Assembly: GCA_948144175.1 (NCBI GenBank)
Contig: CANXME010001997.1
Coordinates: 1-64,000, forward strand
Direction of reading: 5' to 3'
DNA length: 64,000 bases
DNA from: Closterium sp. NIES-65
Taxonomy: Eukaryota > Streptophyta > Zygnematophyceae > Desmidiales > Closteriaceae
Position 1 is the first letter of the stretch; each line of letters begins with the position of its first letter. Shown one piece after another: positions 49,692-59,245 of the stretch. The translations under genes were made by a program, and so were the position numbers. The notes under the pieces were generated by a model that was given only the letters and a program-made list of their open reading frames with translations, ran no database searches and had not been told where the DNA came from.

Positions 49692-52600
49692 TCATATCTC
49701 ATCCTCCATGCGAAGATATTCACCTGCAACAGATGGTGGGTATGGGGGAGAGGGGGGGGGGTGGAAGGGAACGGAAAGCATGCGGGAGCGCAAGGTGAGG
49801 CAAGGGGGGGTGGGCAAGGTAGGGAGGGGGGGGCAGAGTTCGCAGGGCTGCAGGATGCCATAGGCATGCAGCGACAGGATTGATGTGTTCCGCACAGCAG
49901 CGCAGCAGTGTGGTGCGGTGCGGTGTGGTATGGTGCGGTGCGGGGACTTCTCCCTTTTGCATCAACAAACACCTCAATGTGGTGCACTTGTGCAATCCCG
50001 ATGAGCCCCATCTGCACCTGCCGGACCTCCACCAGGTGAACCTCCACCAGGTGAACCTCCACCAGGGGGACCTGTGTCGGCCTGGTGGAAGACAATGATA
50101 GTGTTGGGGCCCAGTCGCCAGCACTCCTTTGTGGACTTGGCTGCATTGTGGTTCAGTGCGGTGTGGTGCGGTGTGGTGAGGTGTGTCACGTGTGTCGGCC
50201 CCACCTGTGTCGGCCTGGTGGAACACAACAATGGCGTTAGGGTCGAGTTTCCGGCACTCCTGTGTCGACTTGGCCGCCACTCCAAAGCCCAGAGGCACAT
50301 CTGACATTGACAGCACCACCACTCCCTGCCATGTGGTGTAAGGGAGGGGAGGGGATAAAAGAGGGGGAAGACGGAGAGGGATGAGAGGGAAAGGGGCCGG
50401 CGGTAGGAAGGAGAGGGGCAGTGGGTGGGATCAGGTCGCTGGCGGCGGCACTCCTGTATCGACTTGGCTGCCACGCAAAAGCCCAGAGCCACGTCTGACA
50501 TCGACAGCACCACCATTCCCTGCCGTGCATGGGAGGGGAGGGGGGTGGGGGCAGGGCGAGAGAGGGGGAAGATGTGGGATGGCAGTTGGGGTTTGAGACG
50601 CTGCAGCACTTGGCTGCCACGTTAAAGCCCAGCGGCACATCTGACATCGACAGAACCACCACTCCCTGCCGTGTGGTGTGGGGGAGGGGAGGGGAAGGGG
50701 GAGGGCAGATGTAGGTTGAGGCGCTGCAGCATTGGGCTGCCACGCCAAAGCCCAGCGGCACATCTGACATCGACAGAACCACCACTCCCTGCCATGCGGG
50801 AATGGGAAGTGGTTGGTGGGAGGGAATGGGGCGATTTGGGAAGGAGGGGTGGGTGGGAGGCCTGGAAGAAGGAGCGGGCAGCGGGGCCCTGTTCAAGACA
50901 CAACAAGACCCGTTCCCATCCCACACCCTACTCATGAGCCTCACTCTACCGCACTCCAGCCCTCCCACCTGGTTCTGCTGCGGGTCTCTATTATCCCCCA
51001 GCTTCCATTTCCCATCCTCAGCCTACTATGTTGGTTGGTGTTACTTTTGGGAATTATTTTGGGGATTCTCAAAAGTTAACACCAGCATGGCTCCCATCTC
51101 CCAGGCCCATCCTACCCCAGCTCCCAGCCCCGCCCTCTCCAATCTCCCAGACCTGCCCTACCCCACCCCATCTCCCAACCCCACTCTGCGCCATCTCAGC
51201 CAGCCCACCTGGTTCTGCTGCGTGGCCTCGGTGATTAGCCCCAGCCCGCTCTTATATACCCGCCTCAAGACACACCAGGTCACGTCCCCACACCGAAGTA
51301 CTGAACCAAAAGCCCATCCTATCCCGGCCCTATGGAAATCACTTTTGAGAATTCTCACAATCACTATTGAGAATTCTCAAAAGTGATTTCCATATAGCCT
51401 CAAGACACACCAGGTCACGTCCCCACACCCAAGTACTGAACCAAAAGCCCATCCTATCCCGGCCGTACCGCACTCCATCCCAGCCCACCCACCTGGTTCT
51501 GCTGCGTGCTCTCGGTGATTCGCCCCAGCCCGCTCTTGAGCACGTGGTTGCCGTACAGGAATGACATCTCTGCTGCTGGCTTCACCCACACCTGGCAAGG
51601 AGGCGAGAAGGGAGAAGAGAAATCGCAGGGAGGGAAAGAGGGACAAATGGTGCTTGGTGATTGCCGTACAGGACAGGAATGACATCTCTGCTGCTGGCTT
51701 CACCCACACCTAGCAAGGGGAAGGAGGGGGGAGAAGAAGGTGTGGGGGGGGGGGGTGGTGGTGAGGGGTGGTTGACTGTAGGAAAGGGAGTGGCTTGGTG
51801 GTTGCCGTACAGAAATTACATTTCCGCTGCAGGCTTCACCTACACCTGCAGAAAGGGACGGGGTGGAGGAGAGGCAAAGATTGAAGGTACCAACCGACCC
51901 ACACCTGCCGGGTGGAAAAGAGGCAAAGGGGCAAGGCCAAAGACGGACCTTGCACTTGGCGTAAGCTGCGAGCAGGTTGCGAGCAGAAACGGTGATATGG
52001 AGCGTGCCATACTTGGTGAAAGAAGCCACGCCACGCCAGGCCAGGCCAAGCCACGCCAGAACAACAGCCCACACGCGCACCTTGCACTTGGCGTAAGCTG
52101 TGAGCAGGTCGAGCGCAACCTTCACACACCAGGTCAAGCCATGCCAAGCCAGGCAAGACACAAACATTGCACTTGACGCACCTTGCACTTGGCGTAAGCT
52201 GCAAGCAGGTCGAGCGCAGTGACTGTGAGACGGAAGCTGCCCGACTTGGTGAACTTGCCAATGCACGTGCCCAGTGACGCTAGGTGGTCCCGGGACACAC
52301 TTGTTGCTCTCCGCATGATGGCCTGATGAGGGGGGGGGGGGGGGGGGGGGGGTGTGACAGGTCGGGGCAGGGATGAGTGTGCTGCGAGCAAGGGTGGTGC
52401 TGCTGGTGAACTTGCCAATGCACGTGCCCAGTTATGCTGGATGGCCGCGCGATACACTCGTGGATCGCCGCATGATGGCCTAATGCGGACCCCGTGGGCA
52501 AAGATGTGCGGGGCAGATGAGATTTAGTGGGGAGATATTGTGACAGGGGGTCACGTGAAAGGTGACAAAGGATAGAGGCGCGAGGGGACACGCGAGCAAT

Positions 52601-53026
52601 GACAGTCGGGACGAGCGGCCTCGGTGAGAGGAGCTTGAGGGAAAAATAGCGAGGTCACGAGGAGGGGTACATCCCTTGAATCGCTGCAAATCTCTCAAAA
52701 CCCTTCTTATACCCTTGTAAAACCTCCGTTTAGCCCTCGCCCTCCGGCCTCTGCAATCCCCAGACAACCACCCTCAAATTTCTCTGGTAACCCGGGAAAT
52801 CCTCGCTCTCCCCGTTACCCCATAACCCTGAACCCGTAAACCCTGACCTGCCCACCTCGCTGACATAGTACACGCGTTGCTTCTGTAGTCTCAAGCAGTA
52901 ACCCCCAGTGGCGCCGCCCGGCCCTTCCGGCGCTTTACGTTCGATGAGGTGCTTGATGTTGCTGCCGATGAACTTGTGAAGTTTCTCAAACACCGCCTGC
53001 GTTTCCTTCTCGTCCAACGGCCGCAT
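49692..53026 (-). CDS. NIP7: 60S ribosome subunit biogenesis protein NIP7 (187 aa, 5 exons)
   Basis: Exons on the minus strand by hand: 53026-52856, 52322-52182, 51591-51493, 50325-50205, 49723-49692; all GT/AG and in phase, ending TGA. The protein starts [20 protein letters not shown], the NIP7 signature start. It continues [55 protein letters not shown] and [20 protein letters not shown], and ends [15 protein letters not shown]. Length fits the family (about 180 aa). The C-terminal half is a PUA RNA-binding domain. NIP7 acts in the nucleolus in 27S pre-rRNA processing for the large subunit. The exons total under 600 bp of a 3.3-kb gene; the introns consist largely of decayed exon-edge copies. 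Confidence 0.93.
49724..50204 (-). repeat. NIP7 intron 4: donor-side copy of exon 4 and a 15-bp array
   Basis: The 3' part of exon 4 with its donor recurs at about 50087-50150. At about 50025-50072 there are three to four copies of CCTCCACCAGGTGAA, which repeats the exon-end CACCAG/GTGAA context. Confidence 0.75.
50326..51492 (-). repeat. NIP7 intron 3: three copies of exon 4's start, donor copies of exon 3, palindromic insert
   Basis: Acceptor-side copies of exon 4 ([14 protein letters not shown] coding, with the AG before GGA) are at about 50461-50530, 50600-50670 and 50730-50800. Donor-side copies of exon 3 are near 50965-50990 and 51195-51255. The direct repeats 51262-51329 and 51397-51464 (68 bp, one mismatch) flank a palindrome at 51331-51394. 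Another imperfect palindrome is at 51041-51079. Confidence 0.82.
51592..52181 (-). repeat. NIP7 intron 2: acceptor copies of exon 3, donor copies of exon 2
   Basis: Copies of exon 3's start lie at about 51660-51716 and 51800-51850. Copies of exon 2's end (TTGCACTTGGCGTAAGCTG on the plus strand) lie at about 51950-52015 and 52080-52130, with a fragment at 52167. Confidence 0.8.
52323..52855 (-). repeat. NIP7 intron 1: acceptor-side copy of exon 2
   Basis: A decayed copy of exon 2's start (CCAATGCACGTGCCCAGT on the plus strand) lies at about 52407-52480. A G run of about 24 follows the exon 2 acceptor region at about 52330. Confidence 0.75.
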
Positions 53027-54689
53027 CGTCGCTCGTTACTGTAGCGAACGCCGCCTGTGTGACTGTAGCGGGTGTGCGCTTCTGTCTGGTCGTGGTTGAC
53101 TGATTTGCGTCGCGGTACGCGTTATTTTGTGCGTGAGTAAGTAGCGAAGAATGCTGTCGAAACTAGCTGCGGGGCAACGGAATGGCGTAAAGCAACAAAA
53201 GAAAAGAGAGAGTTTTTGCTTTCACAAGAATGCCGCTAGGCAAACTCTGTCCTGAGACGTTTCGTTCTGTACAAGCATCGAAGGCCAGTTACTAGTGGGT
53301 TCCAGCAGACGTGGCTATGGGGCCGATGAAATCCGCTGAGGAACATGCCTTCTCTAAAAAGGTTCTGGAGAGAGTTGGAGCTACGGGAGGGTGTGATGGT
53401 GTGGTGGGGTGCTCCTGCAATTGTCTCCAATTGCGCATGAAATGATAAAGATTACCACGTGTATTTGTTTGAGTGAGGCTCAGAACAATTCTCGTAGCGA
53501 CTCAACTGCAAACGCGTTACGATTCTTGCGGGGATGATGAATTTGACAAGAATTGGGTGGAATGAGATCGACGGCTGTAAAAGATGTAGGTAGGGCTTAG
53601 CCCAAGAATCGACGCTCCATCCCAATCCACCTCCGCCACGAAGTCTGGCGGTGGGAGGTGGTCTGGTCAGACGGCTGTGGCTGTGGGCGGTTGAACGGAA
53701 CAACCGCTGAGGTTGACGTTCCGCCAAGGTTGATGGCACCCTGGTGGGGTTGACGTCCACCCAACGTTGCCACAATTTCTCCGGGCAGCTTGAAATATAA
53801 GAGCATGCTGCGCAGATCCACCAACAACAGCACATAATTTCACTGTACACCTCCACATCGTGTATGATATGCGCACGTGAAATTCACGCGAATCTGAGTG
53901 CTTCGTGCCCCTTGAGGAAAGAAAATGTCGGCGAGGAGGAAGCACGTCAAAGCAAGCCCAAGGTTGCTTTGCATGGGCCATTCCCTCTTTCACGTCACTT
54001 CTGCGTAGAATCTCCACCGAGCACAACGTCTGGGCTCCCTCCTGTGTTCGGCAGCGGAAGCAGCACAGCACACCAAACCAGTCTACGTCGCTGCGCGCCC
54101 CCTGAGTGCCTGCTACGCCACCCCTCCGCTCCTCCCCGCGCATCCCCCATCCCCCCCTTTCAGCCAGTGCCAGCGGGATTGGGTGATGGCGGAACTGCTT
54201 GCTGACCCAGCCAAGCAGTCACCTAGGTTTTCTCCCCCCTACGTTCTGTCAGTCACCTCGATTCCTGTTCCTTGTTGGTGGCACACCGTGCCGTGAACCA
54301 TGGCTCTTGCTGGCGGCAGTTGTAGAAAAGGATCGTCGGACGAAAATTGTGTTGTCAGCCTAGTCTTCCGTGGATCTACCATCAACCGCCTTCTTTTGTT
54401 TTGCCTCTGGAAGCCTTGCGGTACAGCTGGCTCCTTGCAGATTATTGACTAGCACAGCTGGAGTTTCAATTATTCAACTATTTTCCTAGCACGATTCGGT
54501 TTAGCTTCTTGTGTCCAAGTGTTACATTCAATTCACGGTGCCTAAGATGAGTACCTCTAGTTACCGTCGTCGTCGTTTCCGATTAAGGCAATCGGTCAAG
54601 CCCTTTCAAGATTGATGCGACTTGCCACACACGGTCTTTAAGGTTATAGCCTAACTGCCTAAATACAACTTTTAGAGCGCTGACTACTG
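53027..54689. other. Intergenic region between divergent NIP7 and the PDZ-like gene
   Basis: The two genes start away from this 1.66-kb region, so it holds both promoters. Only a 22-codon frame at 54547-54615 (MSTSSYRRRRFRLRQ...) stands out, a possible upstream frame 74 bp before the next gene's ATG. Confidence 0.45.
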
Positions 54690-57600
54690 ATGGATACTCG
54701 ACAACCCAACAGACCTATCAACCGCACCGAAGTTCTGGTTGGTATCGCTGACAGCCAATGGCCTTTAACGAATCCCCACGCGCTTCTTCCAGGAGATATC
54801 ATTCTAAGAGTAGGCGACTCGGGGTCGAATCGTTCAGCATACGCTCCATTCGAGGACGGCATTAACCGCGTCAGGCGGGAGATTCTCTCATGGTCTCTGC
54901 GCGACGAGCTGAAGCAGAATCGCGTGCCGCTTCAAGTGCTTCGTGGGAATAGGTGAGAAACGGCGATCTTTAGGCCATTTGGACCTAAGAAGCTGGTGAA
55001 GGTCCGCAATCTAAGTCGATGTTTGCTGCCTTCGTGGTCTTAGTTATTAGAAGCTGTGATTGTCTTGGATCTTGATTCTAAATCAACAGTAGTCTGGAAG
55101 GCACCTTCCTCCTACTTCCGCCCATCTTACATTCGTCTTACCTCCATCTCACTTTTGATAACCTCCGTTCCACCTCCGTCCGTCCTTCCTTACGCACTAA
55201 ACACACTCATGCATTTCCGTCACCCTTCCATTCTCGCTTTCCAATCGGCGCTCTTTACGTCTTCTCCATCGTATCCTCTCTCTCCTCTTGCTTTCTCCCA
55301 ACTTCATGCCGCATCCGTCTTTCATCTCTTGCTTTCATCTCATGTTGCTTATGCTTTGTTTCAGCCGTTTAGACATCTGGGCTCGAGTCACTCCGGCAGC
55401 GGCAGCAGAAGCCGCAGCGGCTGATGCCGCAGCTGCTGAAGCCGCACAAGGAGACGTCAGTTTCGACGGCAGTTACGACGACACCACCGCAAGCTTTGGA
55501 GCGGCCAGCTACCGGCTAGCCGGCACTTTTGAAACGGATTGCAGTTACGACGCTGGCGAGAACCTTCTAGAGGGCGTCGTTTTGTCCGAGGGCCGGCACG
55601 CGCTGTTCGCGCCGCTTGCAGCGTGGACGGAGGAGAGCATTCTGCGGCTAGAACGGATTAAAGCGTACGGCGCGCTGAGGAATAACAAGCCTCGGCCAGT
55701 GGAGAAAGAGGAGCAGCGCAACAAGGAGCAGCGCAACAGGCGCGGCAATGACTTGTACTCCAAATTACCCTCTGCTAGCGTCAGGGCTCGTCGTGCGGCG
55801 GGAATCGGTTGCTGTTTCGCAGGCGGCGCGGGGTATGGGGAAGAGGCGGAAGATGGGGAAGGGGCGGAGGACTCCCTGCCGGCGCGCGAGGCTGTGGGGA
55901 AGCTGGCGGAAGGAATTGCGCGGCTAAGGATGGGATGGGCGCGCGCAAGAGATGGAGCGGAGGAGGCGGAAGGGGTCAGAGCACCGCTTCTGGCGCATGC
56001 GGTGCTCCCAGCGGAGAGGGGGGACGTTATCACGCAGGATGGCGGTCGCGGCAAAGATGAGCGGTTGAATAGGGATGGTGCTGATATGCTCAGGGATGCT
56101 CGAATTGCCGGCGAACCTTCTTCCAATTCGCGTCACAACGAGATTGAACCTGCCGACACTCCTGCCGCCCACAAAACGAGTAATTTTACTGCCAGCGACA
56201 CAGGCGCCTCCTATGGAACACGGAGCACGACAGCTGCCACGTCAGCAGGCGAGCCGCGGGTCGTGCTGCCGCACCTTTACTCTAAAGTGCCGGTTTCTGG
56301 GGAAGGCGGTAGCGGGGCAGGCTGGGGTAGGTGGGAAGATGGAGAGACATGCCTTCAGGAAGAGGAGGAAGGAGACGATGGGTACTGGCGGGAAAGAGCA
56401 GACGACGCTGGTGCTGCTGGTGATGCTGGTGATGCCGGTGCTGCCGGTGCTGCTGGTGCTGCCACTGGTGGCAGTGCTAGTCCGACGCTCGAAGAAGCGC
56501 GTGACAGGGGAGCGCGGACCAGACCGAGCTCTCCCACCCATCACACCACCAGCCCTGCTGCTTCCACTATGCCCGCGACTGACGCCGCTGCTCCCGGAAC
56601 TGGTGCTGAAGGGGAAGCGGCGGAGATGCAGGAAAGGTTGTGGGCAGGGCGGGCCATGACAGCGCCTGAAGCCAGGCTGTGGCGGGGCCACGCATCAGGC
56701 ATGCAGGCAGTAGGCATGCAAGCAGCAGGCATGCCGGCAGTAGGCATGCAAGCAGCAGGCATGCCGGCAGTAGGCATGCAGGCAGCAGGCATGCAGGCAG
56801 CCATGGCCAGCAGCATTGCAACAGATGGTGATACTTGCACAGACTCTCTCCCATCAGGCTTACCTACCTTTCTCCACTCCGGCTGCCTACCTGCCTTCCT
56901 ACCTGCCGCCCCGAACCTGCCTTCGCATGCAACGCCGGGCCCAGTTCTCAAGGTTCGGCGGCATTGTATCGCTGAGGCGGTAGAGAAGGACGACTCGGGC
57001 GGCAGCAGCAAGGGTCTGGGCGGCAGCGGGCCGGCGTCTCTGTTCACTATTCTGATCATGCCGGCTGAGAGCGGGGGGAAGAAGGAGAGTCGTCGATTCT
57101 TTGACGTCAATCACACGATCGACGTAAGTTAGGGTCGTACGAGTGAGCGTTCTCTGGTTCTTGCAGTTTGCTTCAATCTGACGGTGTTATTTGTTTTTAA
57201 GCCAGCTTGACTCAGAGTTGCAGAATAATGCTTGTAGCGTTGCAGCAGCTGTGTTGCTGCTGCAACGGAGTCTCGCTCTGTTCCAACCCAACTTTCTTCC
57301 TGACAACTCATCTCTCTTCTCATCCCCTCCCACTCCCATCTCCTGACCCGCGTTTTTTCCTCTCCAGCGTGCCCTGCGTTGGTTCGCATCAGTGCGTGCG
57401 AGCGGGGCAGCACTCGAGCTGATGAACGCCCAAACCGAAGTCCTGCCGGTGCGGCTGGGCGGCATGGACGGCGACAAGCTCGCCAAGATGGCGCAGTACG
57501 GCAAGTGGACAGTAAAGACAAACGACGAGCAGCGCGGGGATCATATCTCTGTCCTCCGTGCTGTCCGGCTCTGGCTGGTCCCGGATTCCGAGGTGGAACT

Positions 57601-57931
57601 TACCCTGGTGCTGGCTTCCGGCGGGGTAAATAACGCAGCGTGCCCTCCCGACTGGGGGTTACTTCTGGAACAAACCCCCGAGGGAGTGGTGCACGTGGTG
57701 GGGGTGAGGGGGGGGAGTCCGGCGGAGAAAGGAGGAGTAGCCATGCTGCTGAGGATGGCACGGGCGAAGAAACGGCTGCTGCTGCTGTCGAGGCTGCAGG
57801 GGCAGGTGCTGCTGCCGTCGGTGATAGCCAATGGGCAGATAGACTGTGCTGACGTGGAGGCTCTGCAGGAGCAGCTGGTGCTGCAGGCACATCTGCCGTC
57901 CATCCCGCTGCGCCTCACGTTTGCCCTGTGA
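54690..57931 (+). CDS. Unrecognised protein with PDZ-like segments (about 861 aa, 3 exons)
   Basis: Exons by hand: 54690-54952, 55365-57123, 57368-57931, in phase, ending TGA. Residues 1-87 contain HALLPGDIILRVGD, the pattern of a PDZ peptide-binding loop. Exon 2 encodes an Ala-rich start, a region with FDGSYDDTTASFGAASYR, charged low-complexity stretches, a GDAGDAGAAG run and a GMQAA/GMPAV pentapeptide repeat (56699-56810). Exon 3 encodes a globular C-terminus with GVVHVVGVRGGSPAEKGGV, again PDZ-like, ending LPSIPLRLTFAL. No protease catalytic residues are recognised. It may be a scaffold; I cannot name the family. Upstream coding exons cannot be excluded. Confidence 0.65.
56699..56810 (+). 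repeat. 15-bp coding repeat (GMQAA/GMPAV pentapeptides)
   Basis: Seven in-frame units based on GGCATGCAAGCAGCA alternate Gln/Pro and Ala/Val variants in the PDZ-like gene. Confidence 0.85.
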
Positions 57932-59130
57932 GAGGGGCTATTGGCCCGATGGTGAACATGACATGCTTCGAGTTGATTCGTGGGAAACTTCTGCTGCGTG
58001 CAACTGAAGACTGGCTTCTTTTTCAGAAGCTGTGGCGGTGGCAGCTTCTGCCTCTTTTGGGGGGGAGGAGGGGGAAGGGTTAGAGGAGGAAATTCACACC
58101 TATGATACAAGCATTTCTGATCAACATCTAGGGGCATTCACGCCTCTGGACTGGATTCCCTCGAAACCCTCCCGCGCTCCCCCATGCACACTCACACACT
58201 CCCTCGTTTATTTTCCTCGCCTTTACTCTTCTTCACTCTCTTTCTTTCTCCCTCCTCTCACCTCACCAGGTCGTCTCACCCCTCCACCACTCTCTACTCT
58301 TTTTTCTTTCTGCTTAGCCTGGTCCCCAAAACGGGCAGCCTAATCTTTTCATCACCTCCTGCTTTTGCTTTCATAAGTGGCTCCTATGCCCATCCCACAT
58401 GGATGCCCCTCTGGTGCTCCAATACAGCAAGTGTTCGAGCACTTATGAATGTAAAAGTATGAGACTGTGAAGACAAACGCTTTATTGCGCCATCCTTTCT
58501 AGCAATTTTTGTGAGTGGCTTTAGAATGCCGTTGCTTGCTCTTCAGCTAGCATATTGTTTTTATTTATCTGGGAACACAACACACTATTATGAGTACACG
58601 TTCAAAATACCAACCTACAGAACACGCGATCCTGACGGCCCAAGCAATCCAGCAAATGTATCAGTTGCTGGTTCGAGGGGTCGTATATATAATAGGGTCG
58701 GACACGGCTGTATGGGTTCTGGTCTGGTATAGCATGGATGCAGTACGGTTACGAGTTCACATCCGGTAAATCCTTGCCACCGTTCTCCGCTCTACCATAA
58801 CTACTGCCTAACTGTGGTACAGCTAAAACCCTGAAATTGCCGCCAACTGTGAATTGTGTCGCTTGACGATGCGCTGAGACACTATGCCTGAAAGCAAGAA
58901 GCAGCCAAGACGAGAAGCCGAGACCAGTCACCACAGACCAGCTCACATGCGAAGGATCTCCGAGCTGCCGTCGGCCCATGCGAAGAATTGCGACGAATGG
59001 AGTGGCGGTGAATGGAAGGCGATGAAAAGAATGGCGATGAATGGAGTGGCGACGAATGAAGCAAGGCCTAGCCTATGCCAGGCCCTTCTGGCAGTGGCCG
59101 CTACTACTCGTGAAATACACAGCATTTAAG
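57932..59130. other. Intergenic sequence after the PDZ-like gene
   Basis: No gene is recognised. GCGAYGAATGGAGTGGCG-like imperfect repeats are present at about 58985-59062. Confidence 0.45.
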
Positions 59131-59199
59131 CACGTCAGCTCACGTCACGTCTTGCCACGTGACGTCAGGCAGTGGGTCGTGCGAGCAGATACGCCACGT
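59131..59199 (+). promoter_or_regulatory. Cluster of six ACGT-core motifs before the pyrophosphatase-like gene
   Basis: ACGT occurs at 59132, 59142, 59147, 59157, 59162 and 59196. It includes a palindromic G-box CACGTG (59156-59161) that abuts a GACGTCA CRE/C-box. These are bZIP/bHLH binding cores in plants. The cluster ends about 47 bp before the proposed ATG, so it could be proximal promoter or 5' UTR. Confidence 0.45.
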
Positions 59200-59245
59200 C
59201 AGTCTGTCAGTAACCGGCCAGCGTCAGCTCGACCGCGACCGTCAA

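Noticed and set aside
50430-50968. Additional NIP7 exons encoding [14 protein letters not shown]
   Set aside because: The three upstream copies lose homology after the first 70 bases and have no donors in phase; NIP7 contains this segment once.
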